Of a stretch of 64,000 nucleotides of DNA, positions 31,531 through 43,018 are shown piece after piece. The notes under the pieces are model-generated. The model saw nothing but the letters and a program-made list of their open reading frames with translations, was not told the origin of the DNA and made no database searches. Made by a program: the position numbers and the translations under genes. The stretch is from positions 832,001 to 896,000 of the forward strand of contig NZ_AP026560.1 in the NCBI RefSeq assembly GCF_025997855.1. Reading direction: 5' to 3'. This DNA comes from Deinococcus aetherius. GTDB taxonomy: Bacteria > Deinococcota > Deinococci > Deinococcales > Deinococcaceae. Numbering within the stretch: the first letter of the stretch is position 1; every line of letters begins with the position of its first letter.

Positions 31531-31998
31531 CTACAGCCCCAGTTCCGTCAGCCTGGGGTGATCCTCCGGGCGAGGTCCCGCCGCCCACAGGAAGAGGCGG
31601 TCCTCCGGCGAGATGGGCACGTCGTTGATGCTCGCCTCGCGGCGGCGCATCAGGCCGCGCTCGTCGAATTCCCACTGCTCGTTGCCGTGGGAACGGTACC
31701 ACTGGCCCGCGCCGTCGTGCCACTCGTAGCAGAAGCGGACGGCGATGCGGTGCCCAGAGAAGGCCCAGAGTTCCTTGATGAGCCGGTAGTCGAGTTCGCG
31801 CTCCCACTTGCGGGTCAGGAACGCGGTGATGGCCTCCCGCCCGGTGAAGAACTCCGAGCGGTTGCGCCAGCGGCTGTCTTGCGTGTAGGCGAGCGCGACC
31901 CGGGCCGGCTCGCGGGTGTTCCAGGCGTTCTCGGCTGACCGGACCTTCTGCGTGGCCGTCTCGAACGTGAAGGGTGGAAGTGGGGGGCGAGTGTCCAT
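31531..31998 (-). CDS. DUF1348 / NTF2-like (SnoaL-fold) protein
   Basis: A 155-aa protein that matches DUF1348 end to end: [22 protein letters not shown], then [20 protein letters not shown], then [23 protein letters not shown] and [10 protein letters not shown]. This cone-shaped fold binds small hydrophobic ligands or acts as an isomerase; the role is unknown. AGGAGG precedes the ATG. It starts 14 nt after the tryptophan dioxygenase gene, so it is probably the third gene of the kynurenine operon. Confidence 0.85.
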   Translation of the reverse strand: MDTRPPLPPFTFETATQKVRSAENAWNTREPARVALAYTQDSRWRNRSEFFTGREAITAFLTRKWERELDYRLIKELWAFSGHRIAVRFCYEWHDGAGQWYRSHGNEQWEFDERGLMRRREASINDVPISPEDRLFLWAAGPRPEDHPRLTELGL

Positions 31999-32012
31999 GG
32001 GTGCCTCCTGGC

Positions 32013-32867
<855 letters not shown>

Positions 32868-32868
32868 C

Positions 32869-34125
32869 TCAGGTCACCGCGTTTCTCTCGGCGTAGCGGG
32901 CGTCCTGCCAGCGGCCCTCCCGCATGACGGTGTCGAGGGTCTGGACCGCGTGCCACACGTCCTCGTGGCTGGTGTAGAGCGGCGTGAAGCCGAAGCGCAG
33001 CAGGTTGGGCGCGCGGAAGTCGCCGACCACCCCTGCAGCGATGAGGGCCTGCATGATCTCGTAGCCGTGCGGGTGGGCGAGGCTGACCTGACTGCCGCGC
33101 CGCGCGTCGTCCTCGGGGGTGGCGAGGCGGAAGCCATGCCGGGCGCAGAGGGGCCGCGTCAATTCGATGAAGGTGCGGGTGAGGCTCAGGGACTTCTCGC
33201 GGACCAGCCGCATCTCCACGTCCTCGAAGACCTCCAGCGCGGCGTCCAGGGCGCTCAGGCTCAGGATGCTCGGCGTGCCCGTGGCGTACTGGCCGATGCC
33301 CGACGCGCCCGTGTACCGCGAGGTGAACTCGAAGGGGGAGGCGTGGCCCATCCACCCGCTGAGCACGTTGGGCGCGTCGGCATGGTGACGGCGGGCAACG
33401 TACAGGAAGGCGGGCGCCCCCGGTCCCCCGTTGAGGTACTTGTACCCGCACCCCACCGCGAAGTCCGCCCCCGCCCCGTTCAGGTCCACCGGAAAGGCCC
33501 CCGCACTGTGGGCGAGGTCCCACACGGCCAGGGCACCCCGTTCGTGTGCCCGCCGGGTCACCGCCGGGAGGTCGTGCCGCTCGCCCGTGCGGTAGTCCAC
33601 CTGGGTCAGCATCAGGACGGCGGTATCGTCTCCCACCGCGTCCGCGACCCGGTGAGGAGCGACCAGCCGCAGTTCCGCCCGCGCCTCGCCCAGCAGCGCC
33701 GCCAGTCCCTGCGCGATGTAGAGGTCGGTGGGGAAGTTGTCCTCCTCGGCGACGATCACGCGCCGCCGGGGGTCCCCCTTCGCCGCCACATGGAGCGCCG
33801 CCGACAGCACCTTGAAGAGGTTCACGCTCGTGCTGTCGGCGGCGATCACCTCATCGGCGTCGGCCCCGATGAGGCGGGCGATGCGGGCGCCCACCCGGGC
33901 GGGCAGGTCGATCCAGCCGTGCGTGTTCCACGAGCGGATCAGGTCCTGGCCCCACTCCTCGCGCACCACCCTCTCCATCCGCTCCGGCACGCGGGCGGGC
34001 AGCACGCCGAGGCTGTTGCCGTCGAGGTAGATCACGCCGCCCGGGATCAGGAACTCGGCGCGCTTGGAGGCCAGGGGGTCGCGGGCGTCCAGGGCGCGGA
34101 GGCCATCGAGGTCGGGGGGGGTCAT
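32869..34125 (-). CDS. kynU: Kynureninase
   Basis: A 418-aa PLP enzyme that cleaves kynurenine to anthranilate and alanine. It shows GVIYLDGNSLGVLP, IRSWNTHGWIDLP, the PLP-phosphate region DSTSVNLFKVL, and the Schiff-base Lys in VGCGYKYLNGGPG, then GWMGHASPFEF. The length matches the family from the ATG at 34125, which lies 6 nt after a TACCCT on the coding strand. No kynurenine formamidase gene is present in the window, so the formyl-removal step must be encoded elsewhere or done by another hydrolase. Confidence 0.94.
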   Translation of the reverse strand: MTPPDLDGLRALDARDPLASKRAEFLIPGGVIYLDGNSLGVLPARVPERMERVVREEWGQDLIRSWNTHGWIDLPARVGARIARLIGADADEVIAADSTSVNLFKVLSAALHVAAKGDPRRRVIVAEEDNFPTDLYIAQGLAALLGEARAELRLVAPHRVADAVGDDTAVLMLTQVDYRTGERHDLPAVTRRAHERGALAVWDLAHSAGAFPVDLNGAGADFAVGCGYKYLNGGPGAPAFLYVARRHHADAPNVLSGWMGHASPFEFTSRYTGASGIGQYATGTPSILSLSALDAALEVFEDVEMRLVREKSLSLTRTFIELTRPLCARHGFRLATPEDDARRGSQVSLAHPHGYEIMQALIAAGVVGDFRAPNLLRFGFTPLYTSHEDVWHAVQTLDTVMREGRWQDARYAERNAVT

Positions 34126-34633
34126 GGGATCAGGGTAGGGGAAAGTGGGGAGAGGTGTTGTGGGGACCTTCGTCAGCTTTCTGGGTGGCGGAGAAATGGG
34201 TCTGTTGTTGGCTGGGCGTCTTGCCACGGTTTTCCCCCACCCCCCAGCCCCCTACCCCCGGGGGGGTAGGGGGAGCTTGTCGCTGCGCTCGGCAAGGACA
34301 CACGGGCGGCGCAGGTGGTCGGGTTCTTCCTAGCGCAAGGTCTGATCTTGGCGCGTCCCATCTGCGAGCCCACCGTCTCGCTGCGCGAGCAAGGCGGGGT
34401 CGTGGCCTGGGGCATTAGTTGGCCCCGCTCCTGTTGGTTGTCCAGGGTGACGGTTTTAGGAAAGCAAAAGCTAAGGCGCAGTTCTCCCTCTCCGCTTGCG
34501 GGAGAGGGGGCCACGGGGCAAGTGCCAACGCAAAGAAGTTGCCCTCGCCTATGGCTCCTCCCCCACGGGGGGGAGGTTGGGAGGGGGGAACACGCTGACG
34601 CCCCTTTACCCCCACTCACCCCAACCCCGACAG
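34126..34633. repeat. Noncoding region with a cluster of G/C palindromes
   Basis: No gene is supported here. It holds the kynU -10 (34132-34137, minus) and three strong inverted repeats. These are a 12-bp CCCCCTACCCCC / GGGGGTAGGGGG at 34248-34273, CCCTCTCC-GCTTGC-G-GGAGAGGG at 34486-34508, and CCTCCCCC / GGGGGAGG at 34557-34576. The AT-poor stretches between look random. Similar G-run pieces recur at about 42450-42530. This looks like accumulated repeat debris. Confidence 0.5.
34132..34137 (-). promoter_or_regulatory. -10 element, leaderless start of kynU
   Basis: TACCCT on the minus strand ends 6 nt before the ATG at 34125. Confidence 0.55.
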
Positions 34634-34658
34634 CAAAAACCCCCGCACAAGGCGAGGG
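34634..34658 (-). terminator. Intrinsic terminator of glyS
   Basis: On the minus strand CCCTCGC / GCGGGGG (one G-U) with a CTTGT loop is followed by TTTTTGC, about 50 nt after the glyS stop. Confidence 0.7.
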
Positions 34659-34678
34659 CTGCCGCTTACTGTTCCTGC

Positions 34679-34702
34679 TGACTACTGGCGGCTGAATGCT
34701 GA
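34679..34702 (+). repeat. Dispersed GCTGACCGCTGACGGCT-type repeat, copy C (diverged)
   Basis: TGACTACTGGCGGCTGAATGCTGA; same layout as copies A and B with several changes. Confidence 0.4.
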
Positions 34703-34707
34703 CTCAC

Positions 34708-36222
<1,515 letters not shown>

Positions 36223-36251
36223 AACCTCTCCTTTCCGCACCCGCCGGGGGC

Positions 36252-36509
36252 AAAAAGAAAACGGCCCCGGCGAAGTGCTCGCCTGGGGACGCAGATGTGA
36301 TGCTCTACGCGGTTCCACCCCAGTTCCAGCCCGGCTTTCTGCCGCAAGACTGGCACTTTTGTGAATTTGAACAGACTCCCCGCCGCCCTTCCCGCGCTGC
36401 TGGCCCCGCCCGACTCTCACCGTCTCGGGCTCGCTCATGGGTGCGTGGCGCGGTACTCCTGCGGATCTACGCCTGCGTGAAGTCTGCCGCAGGTCGGCGG
36501 TAGGGTCAA
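36252..36509 (-). promoter_or_regulatory. T-box leader of glyS with terminator
   Basis: On the minus strand a promoter-like TTGACC (36504-36509), 17-nt spacer and CAGACT (36481-36486) start a leader of about 250 nt. It contains the hairpin GCCCGA...TCGGGC with AGCGAGCC context, then GGGTGGAACCGCG (plus-strand 36308-36320), which fits the T-box consensus that pairs with the free tRNA 3' end. An intrinsic terminator follows at once (CCCC-GGCGA / TCGCC-GGGG, 36265-36288, then a T-run at 36252-36261). The expected specifier codon is GGN; I cannot place the specifier loop with certainty. This accounts for most of the 391-nt gap to the next gene. Confidence 0.8.
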
Positions 36510-36573
36510 GCGGAGGCCAAGCACCTGCCGCTTTGTTTCATAAAGCGATGTGATTTGCATTACGGCCTGGGAG

Positions 36574-36587
36574 GAGTAGGCATACTC
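36574..36587. promoter_or_regulatory. Small palindrome upstream of ene-reductase
   Basis: GAGTAGGCATACTC (GAGTA-4-TACTC) sits inside a wider TTACGGC (36560-36566) / GCCGTAA (36591-36597) inverted repeat, just before the ribosome-binding site. A repressor site is possible. Confidence 0.35.
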
Positions 36588-36613
36588 GCCGCCGTAAGGG
36601 AGGAGCAACACTC

Positions 36614-37735
36614 ATGACCACACTCGAATCCCGAACAGACACACCTGCCGCCACGCCCGCCGTCCTGACGCCCTTTCGCCTCGGGCCGAACGAGTTGCGG
36701 AACCGTATGGTGGTGGCGCCGCTGACGCGCAGCCGGGCCGAAGAGGGAACGGACGTGCCCGGCGCCCTGGTGCGCGAGTATTACGTGCAGCGTGCGGGCT
36801 TCGGTCTGATCATTACCGAGGGCTCTCAGATCAGCCCGCAGGGCAAGGGCTACCCGCGCACGAGCGGCATCTACAGCCCCGAGCAGGTGGCGGGCTGGCG
36901 GGCCGTCACCGAGGAGGTTCACGCGCGGGGCGGGTACATCTATCTGCAACTGTGGCACGTCGGGCGGCTCTCGCACCCCGACTACCTGAACGGCGAGACG
37001 CCCGTGGCCCCCAGCGCCATTCCCGCCGGGCCGCCCGAGGGGAGCTACGACGGCGGCTTCCACCCCTTCGTGACGCCGCGCGCCCTGGAGACCTCCGAGA
37101 TTCCCGGCCTCGTTGCCGACTACCACCGCGCCGCACAGAACGCGAGGGACGCGGGCTTCGACGGGGTGGAGATTCACGGGGCGAACGGCTACCTGCTCGA
37201 ACAGTTCCTCCTGACGGGGAGCAACGTCCGCACCGACGAGTACGGCGGCTCCCTCCAAAATCGCTTGCGTCTTCCGCTGGAGGTCACCCGCGCCGTGCTG
37301 GAGGTCTGGGAGCCGGGTCGGGTCGGCTACCGCATCTCGCCCACGGGAAGCGCCGCCGGGATCGGTGACGAGAACCTGGAGGCGACGTACACCCGGCTGC
37401 TGGAGGAGCTGAGCGCCCTGAGCCTCGGTTACGTCCACGTCGCCGAGTTCGTGCCCACGCGCGGCGAGGCGTTGCCGGAACGTACCCTGCTCCCGCTCGT
37501 GCGCCGCACCTTCGGCGGGGCGGTGATGGCGAACGGCGGCTTCCACGACCTCCGGGGAGCGAACTGGATCATCGAGGGGGGCCACGCCGACCTCGTGTCC
37601 TTCGGCTCCGCCTCCATCGCCAACCCCGACCTGCCGGGGCGCTTCCGCCGGGGCGCACCCCTGAACGCTCCCGACCGCGCCACCTTCTACCAGGGCGAGG
37701 CGAAGGGCTACACCGACTACCCGCTGCTGGACTGA
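36614..37735 (+). CDS. Old-yellow-enzyme ene-reductase (alkene reductase)
   Basis: A 373-aa FMN barrel. Family marks are PNELRNRMVVAPLTRSRA, YYVQRAGFGLIITEGSQIS, LQLWHVGRLSH with substrate-binding residues, GFDGVEIHGANGYLLEQFL, and FGSASIANPDLPGRF near the phosphate site. It reduces activated C=C bonds with NAD(P)H and is often induced by electrophiles. GGGAGGAG precedes the ATG. A terminator follows. Confidence 0.93.
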   Translation: MTTLESRTDTPAATPAVLTPFRLGPNELRNRMVVAPLTRSRAEEGTDVPGALVREYYVQRAGFGLIITEGSQISPQGKGYPRTSGIYSPEQVAGWRAVTEEVHARGGYIYLQLWHVGRLSHPDYLNGETPVAPSAIPAGPPEGSYDGGFHPFVTPRALETSEIPGLVADYHRAAQNARDAGFDGVEIHGANGYLLEQFLLTGSNVRTDEYGGSLQNRLRLPLEVTRAVLEVWEPGRVGYRISPTGSAAGIGDENLEATYTRLLEELSALSLGYVHVAEFVPTRGEALPERTLLPLVRRTFGGAVMANGGFHDLRGANWIIEGGHADLVSFGSASIANPDLPGRFRRGAPLNAPDRATFYQGEAKGYTDYPLLD

Positions 37736-37740
37736 AGCCT

Positions 37741-37780
37741 GGAGCCCTGAGCCCTCACGCCCGCCCGGTGTGGGGGCTCC
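37741..37780 (+). terminator. Terminator after the ene-reductase gene
   Basis: GGAGCCC...CTCAC pairs with GTG..GGGGCTCC, beginning 5 nt after the stop codon. Only a short T-run (CGTTTG) follows. Confidence 0.55.
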
Positions 37781-37834
37781 GGCCGTTTGTGGTCCGCTGA
37801 GTTTGCCCCGGCTTGCGTCGTCCCACCAGCGTCA

Positions 37835-38650
37835 TCAGTGACGCGGAATGGTCGTGATGTGCGGCTCCATCTCGCCGTCATCATCGATGCTCAGGAGGCA
37901 CAGCTTTCGCCAGCGGGGGTGGAGGTCGATTTGAAGGGCCTCCTTGCCCTCGTCGTCGGAAAGGGAGCGAACCGTGTCCGTCTCCATGTGGCCGTGGACG
38001 CTGAGGCTGAAGTTGGCGGGCAGGGGGTGGAGGTGCTGGGCGGAGGAGTCGCCTTCCAGGCCAAGGGGAAACCACACCACCTCGTCGTCCGCGTCGGAAG
38101 GCCAGAGGTCGGCGGCCCGGTTCCTGCCACCCGCGAGACGGACCGGGGTGGGGCGGGTGGCGTGCGCGAGCAGAATGCGGGCATTCGGTGACCCCACCTC
38201 CAGCCACAACTGACCATATTCCCGGAGCCAGCGCAGGTCTTCGGCCAGGGCGCCCGCCTCCCCTTTGCCGCTCCAGCCGTAGGAGGCGGCGGCCTCGCGC
38301 CCACCAACCCGCCACCATAGGTTCATCATCGGGCGGTCGTCGTCCAACACGGCGGCAGCGGCCATGACCTCGTGATTGCCGAGAAGAACGTCGGCGCGGC
38401 CCGACTCCGTGAGGCGGCGTACCGTCTCCAGCACCTCGCGCGAGTCGTCCCGTGTTCCAGGGTTGGCCCGCGCTCGCCTCGCTTCACGCCTCCGGGGAGA
38501 GTCGTCGATCAGGTCGCCGAGGAAGACGAGCCGGGCCGCCGGGTGAACCCTGTCCGTCACCTGTAAGGCCGCCCGCAGCCGCGCCGCGTGCCCGTGCAGG
38601 TCGGGAATGACGAGCCAGGAGCCGTCCCAGCTTTCGGGTGACCAGTTCAT
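37835..38650 (-). CDS. Calcineurin-like metallophosphoesterase
   Basis: A 271-aa protein with the full two-metal motif set in order: IPDLHGH (DxH), LVFLGDLIDD (GDxxD), LLGNHEVM (GNHE), an internal His in LLAHAT and SVHGHMETD (GHxH-like) near the end. It resembles the Ser/Thr or diadenosine tetraphosphatase branch; substrate unknown. A TACCTT on the coding strand 8 nt upstream suggests a leaderless start. Confidence 0.88.
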   Translation of the reverse strand: MNWSPESWDGSWLVIPDLHGHAARLRAALQVTDRVHPAARLVFLGDLIDDSPRRREARRARANPGTRDDSREVLETVRRLTESGRADVLLGNHEVMAAAAVLDDDRPMMNLWWRVGGREAAASYGWSGKGEAGALAEDLRWLREYGQLWLEVGSPNARILLAHATRPTPVRLAGGRNRAADLWPSDADDEVVWFPLGLEGDSSAQHLHPLPANFSLSVHGHMETDTVRSLSDDEGKEALQIDLHPRWRKLCLLSIDDDGEMEPHITTIPRH

Positions 38651-38658
38651 AGACGCTC

Positions 38659-38664
38659 AAGGTA
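38659..38664 (-). promoter_or_regulatory. -10 element, near-leaderless start of phosphoesterase gene
   Basis: TACCTT on the minus strand ends 8 nt before the ATG at 38650. Confidence 0.45.
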
Positions 38665-38694
38665 GGGCAGGGGTTCCCCATGCCGACCGAAATC

Positions 38695-38727
38695 GAGCGG
38701 CCCGGGGAGTGATGGCCCGGGCCGCTC
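38695..38727 (-). terminator. Terminator after the DUF697 gene
   Basis: Perfect 12-bp stem GAGCGGCCCGGG / CCCGGGCCGCTC, 12 nt past the stop codon of the minus-strand DUF697 gene; few T follow. Confidence 0.6.
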
Positions 38728-38739
38728 GCGGACTTTCCC

Positions 38740-39324
<585 letters not shown>

Positions 39325-39330
39325 AGGGGG

Positions 39331-39336
39331 AGTGTA
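39331..39336 (-). promoter_or_regulatory. -10 element, leaderless start of DUF697 gene
   Basis: TACACT on the minus strand ends 6 nt before the ATG at 39324. Confidence 0.5.
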
Positions 39337-39403
39337 ACGCTGCGCTGGGCGCGTGGGTGAGGCGGGGGTGACCCGGCGTTTACCTGCCCCGCCTTCAAAG
39401 GAA

Positions 39404-39435
39404 GAAGGCGCGCCGGGGAGGGGAGGCGCGCCTTC
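39404..39435 (-). terminator. Terminator of cysS
   Basis: Perfect 11-bp stem GAAGGCGCGCC / GGCGCGCCTTC with a 10-nt loop, followed on the minus strand by TTCCTTTG. A smaller GGTGAA-TTG-TTCACC hairpin (39452-39466) lies between it and the cysS stop. Confidence 0.7.
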
Positions 39436-39522
39436 AGAGGGGAGGGAAGAGGGTGAATTGTTCACCGCTCGGGATCAGGGTAGGGGGCGAGCCCTGACAA
39501 CTTTCTGACAGCCCGCTGGGCC

Positions 39523-40998
<1,476 letters not shown>

Positions 40999-41019
40999 GG
41001 GGACTCCTGGCCGGGGGAC

Positions 41020-41060
41020 AAAGGAAAAGCCGCCGCGCCACAGGGAAGAGGCGCGGCGGC
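41020..41060 (-). terminator. Attenuator terminator in the cysS leader
   Basis: On the minus strand a perfect 11-bp stem GCCGCCGCGCC / GGCGCGGCGGC with a 10-nt loop is followed by TTTTCCTTT. It lies between the leader ORF and cysS. GCGG just after the leader stop codon (41077-41080) could pair with CCGC in the 5' arm and form an antiterminator. Confidence 0.75.
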
Positions 41061-41079
41061 AGGGATCGCTGCTTCACCG

Positions 41080-41106
41080 CTAGGGGAGGCAACAGGCGAA
41101 CGTCAT
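41080..41106 (-). CDS. cysS leader peptide MTFACCLP
   Basis: A nine-codon ORF including stop: ATG ACG TTC GCC TGT TGC CTC CCC TAG. Two adjacent Cys codons in an eight-residue peptide placed directly before an attenuator of cysS are the classic arrangement for ribosome-mediated attenuation. There is no ribosome-binding site; TACAGT ends 6 nt before the ATG, so the peptide would be read from a leaderless transcript. If charged tRNA-Cys is scarce, the ribosome should stall at the Cys codons, leaving the GCGG after the stop free to block the terminator. Translation itself is not shown. Confidence 0.7.
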   Translation of the reverse strand: MTFACCLP

Positions 41107-41112
41107 GGGGTC

Positions 41113-41118
41113 ACTGTA
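41113..41118 (-). promoter_or_regulatory. -10 element of the cysS leader transcript
   Basis: TACAGT on the minus strand ends 6 nt before the leader-peptide ATG. Confidence 0.6.
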
Positions 41119-41204
41119 GCAGAGCGGGGCGGCGGCAAGGGTGCCGGGGCCCGGGTCGGCGAGCGTGTGTAACCCGTGGAGGAGCCCCCACCTGGGGAGT
41201 TCAT

Positions 41205-42332
41205 ATGATGGGCGGCATGATCGCGCCCCCCAAACCGCTCAACGCCTTTCAATACGTGTGGCGCAGCCCGTGGGTGCGTGCGGCCGCGTTCCTGATCGCC
41301 TTCTACGTCGCCTACCGTCTGCTGGGCCGGGTCGGCTCGGTCGTCGTGGACTTCGCGGTGGCCTTTTTGATCGCCTACCTCGCCAATCCCCTGCTCAACT
41401 GGCTGGAACGGGGCCGGGTCAAGCGGGGCCTGGGCGTCTTTTTCGTGCTGCTGATCTTCGCGGGCGTCTTCGCGCTGGCAGGGGCACTGCTCATCACCGT
41501 GTCGGCCCAGTTTATCGAGCTGCTGGGCAGCCTGCCCGCGCAGATCGAGCGCCTGAGCGTGCTGCTCGACCGCTCCTTCACCTGGCTGGGCGAGCGGGGC
41601 GTGACCGGGCTCGACGGGGTGCGCGAGCGCCTGACGGAGACGGTGCAGACCTACGTGCAGAACCTGGGCCAGAACTTCATCCCGATCCTGCAAAACGTGC
41701 TCAACTCCACCGGCACGCTCTTCAGCCGCCTGGTGTCCATCGGCGGCATCCTGGGGCAGGTCCTGCTGATCCTGCTCCTGAGCGTGTACCTGATGCTCGA
41801 CTACAGCCGGGTGAACGCCGCCCTGCTGCGCTTCTTCCCGCGCCCCTGGCAGCCCAAGGTGCTGGAATTCACCGGGCTGGTCGGCACGGCGGTCGGGGGG
41901 TACGTGCGCGGGCAACTCCTGATCGCCCTGTTCATCGGCGTGTTCGTGTGGCTGGGGCTCACCCTGATCGGCATTCCGAGCGCCGCCGCCATCGGCTTTC
42001 TCGCCGGAGCCTTCAACATCGTGCCGTACCTGGGGCCGATCATCGGCGCGACGCCCGCCCTGCTCCTCGCCCTGCCGTCGGGCTGGGTCAAGATGCTGCT
42101 CGTCGTCGTGATCTTCGTGGCCGCCAACCAGATCGAGGGCAACTTCCTGAGCCCCTACATCCTGAGCCGGACCACCGACCTCCACCCCATCACCGTGCTC
42201 GTCGCCATCCTCGTCGGCGTGGCCCTCTTCGGCTTCGCGGGGGCGCTGCTCGCCGTGCCCACCGTCGCCCTCGGGAAGCTGCTGCTGGAGAAGTATTACT
42301 ATCCCAGCCGGGTCTACACCGAAGGGCCGTAG
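41205..42332 (+). CDS. AI-2E family transporter / PerM-like permease
   Basis: A 375-aa membrane protein with about seven or eight hydrophobic segments in the AI-2E pattern: an N-terminal pair, a long periplasmic helical region (SLPAQIERLSVLLDRSF to TLFSRLVSIGG), then GGYVRGQLLIALFIGVFVWLGL, AIGFLAGAFNIVPYLGPIIGATPALLLAL and the NFLSPYILSRTTDLHPI loop. Substrates of most members are unknown. The start is either the ATG at 41205 (GGGGAG upstream) or the ATG at 41217, which lies 7 nt after TATGAT and would be leaderless. Confidence 0.9.
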   Translation: MMGGMIAPPKPLNAFQYVWRSPWVRAAAFLIAFYVAYRLLGRVGSVVVDFAVAFLIAYLANPLLNWLERGRVKRGLGVFFVLLIFAGVFALAGALLITVSAQFIELLGSLPAQIERLSVLLDRSFTWLGERGVTGLDGVRERLTETVQTYVQNLGQNFIPILQNVLNSTGTLFSRLVSIGGILGQVLLILLLSVYLMLDYSRVNAALLRFFPRPWQPKVLEFTGLVGTAVGGYVRGQLLIALFIGVFVWLGLTLIGIPSAAAIGFLAGAFNIVPYLGPIIGATPALLLALPSGWVKMLLVVVIFVAANQIEGNFLSPYILSRTTDLHPITVLVAILVGVALFGFAGALLAVPTVALGKLLLEKYYYPSRVYTEGP

Positions 42333-42583
42333 ACGGGCTGCGGCGAAAGACAGAAGGCAGGCTTTTCTCCCACCTGGGTTCAGGATGTCCACGACAGAAG
42401 GAAACAGAGCAGATGTGCCTGTCACCTGGCGTTTTCGCGCTGTTGACCTTCTCCCCCCGTGGGACTTGCAAAGCTGCGAGGCAGGGAGGGAGTTGCGAAG
42501 CAACGGGTAAGGGGGCGTGTGACCAGCCCGGCCGCTCCCCCAGCGTCAAGCAACGACTGGCCCCTTGTTGAGATGAAGGCTTT

Positions 42584-42617
42584 GGCAGATGGCTTGGGAA
42601 CGCTCCCGCCATCTGCC
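42584..42617. terminator. Hairpin between converging transporter and VOC genes
   Basis: Perfect 10-bp stem GGCAGATGGC / GCCATCTGCC, 8 nt beyond the VOC stop on the minus strand. The rest of 42333-42583 shows no gene and contains G-run repeat fragments with a small GTTGC/GCAAC hairpin. Confidence 0.55.
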
Positions 42618-42625
42618 GTCTGCTT

Positions 42626-42988
42626 TCAACCTTCCGCCTCCAAGAGCTCCACCTGCCGCCCGTCCGGGTCGAGCACGAAGGCCATGTCTCGCCCGCTGGG
42701 GCTGGACTGGAGGTCACGGGTGACGATCACGCCCGCCGCGCGCAACTCGGGGAGCAGGGCGCGCAGGCCGGGGACATGCAGCGCGACGTGCTCGGCCCAG
42801 TGTTCGTGCGGGGCGGGCGTCTCTCCCCCCATCTGGAAGAACTGGAGCCGTCCCCCGCCCAGCCGCACCACCCCGCGCCGGAAGCCCTCGGGGGTGGTCA
42901 CGTCCTTCTCGACCACGCCGCCCAGCCGCCCGTAAAAGGCGAGGGTGGCGGCGAGGTCCCGGGCGAGGAAGGAGACGTGCTTGAGCAT
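42626..42988 (-). CDS. Glyoxalase/VOC-family protein
   Basis: A 120-aa VOC protein that begins MLKHVSFLARDLAATLAFYGR, then VVRLGGGRLQFFQMG, HWAEHVALHVPGLRALL, and FVLDPDGRQVELLE with the C-terminal metal Glu. Both beta-alpha-beta-beta-beta halves are visible. Substrate unknown. TAGGCT ends 7 nt before the ATG, a leaderless layout. Confidence 0.85.
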   Translation of the reverse strand: MLKHVSFLARDLAATLAFYGRLGGVVEKDVTTPEGFRRGVVRLGGGRLQFFQMGGETPAPHEHWAEHVALHVPGLRALLPELRAAGVIVTRDLQSSPSGRDMAFVLDPDGRQVELLEAEG

Positions 42989-42995
42989 GGCGGGC

Positions 42996-43012
42996 AGCCT
43001 AGCGCGTACCCT
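42996..43012. promoter_or_regulatory. Back-to-back -10 elements for two divergent leaderless genes
   Basis: TAGGCT on the minus strand (42996-43001) serves the VOC gene (start 42988). TACCCT on the plus strand (43007-43012) serves the next gene (start 43019). Only 30 bp separate the two start codons, so any -35 for each promoter lies inside the opposite gene. Confidence 0.5.
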
Positions 43013-43018
43013 GCCCCC

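Noticed and set aside
34240..34580. Possible CRISPR array in the palindrome-rich gap
   Set aside because: The inverted repeats differ in sequence and spacing. There is no direct repeat with constant spacers and no cas gene in the window.
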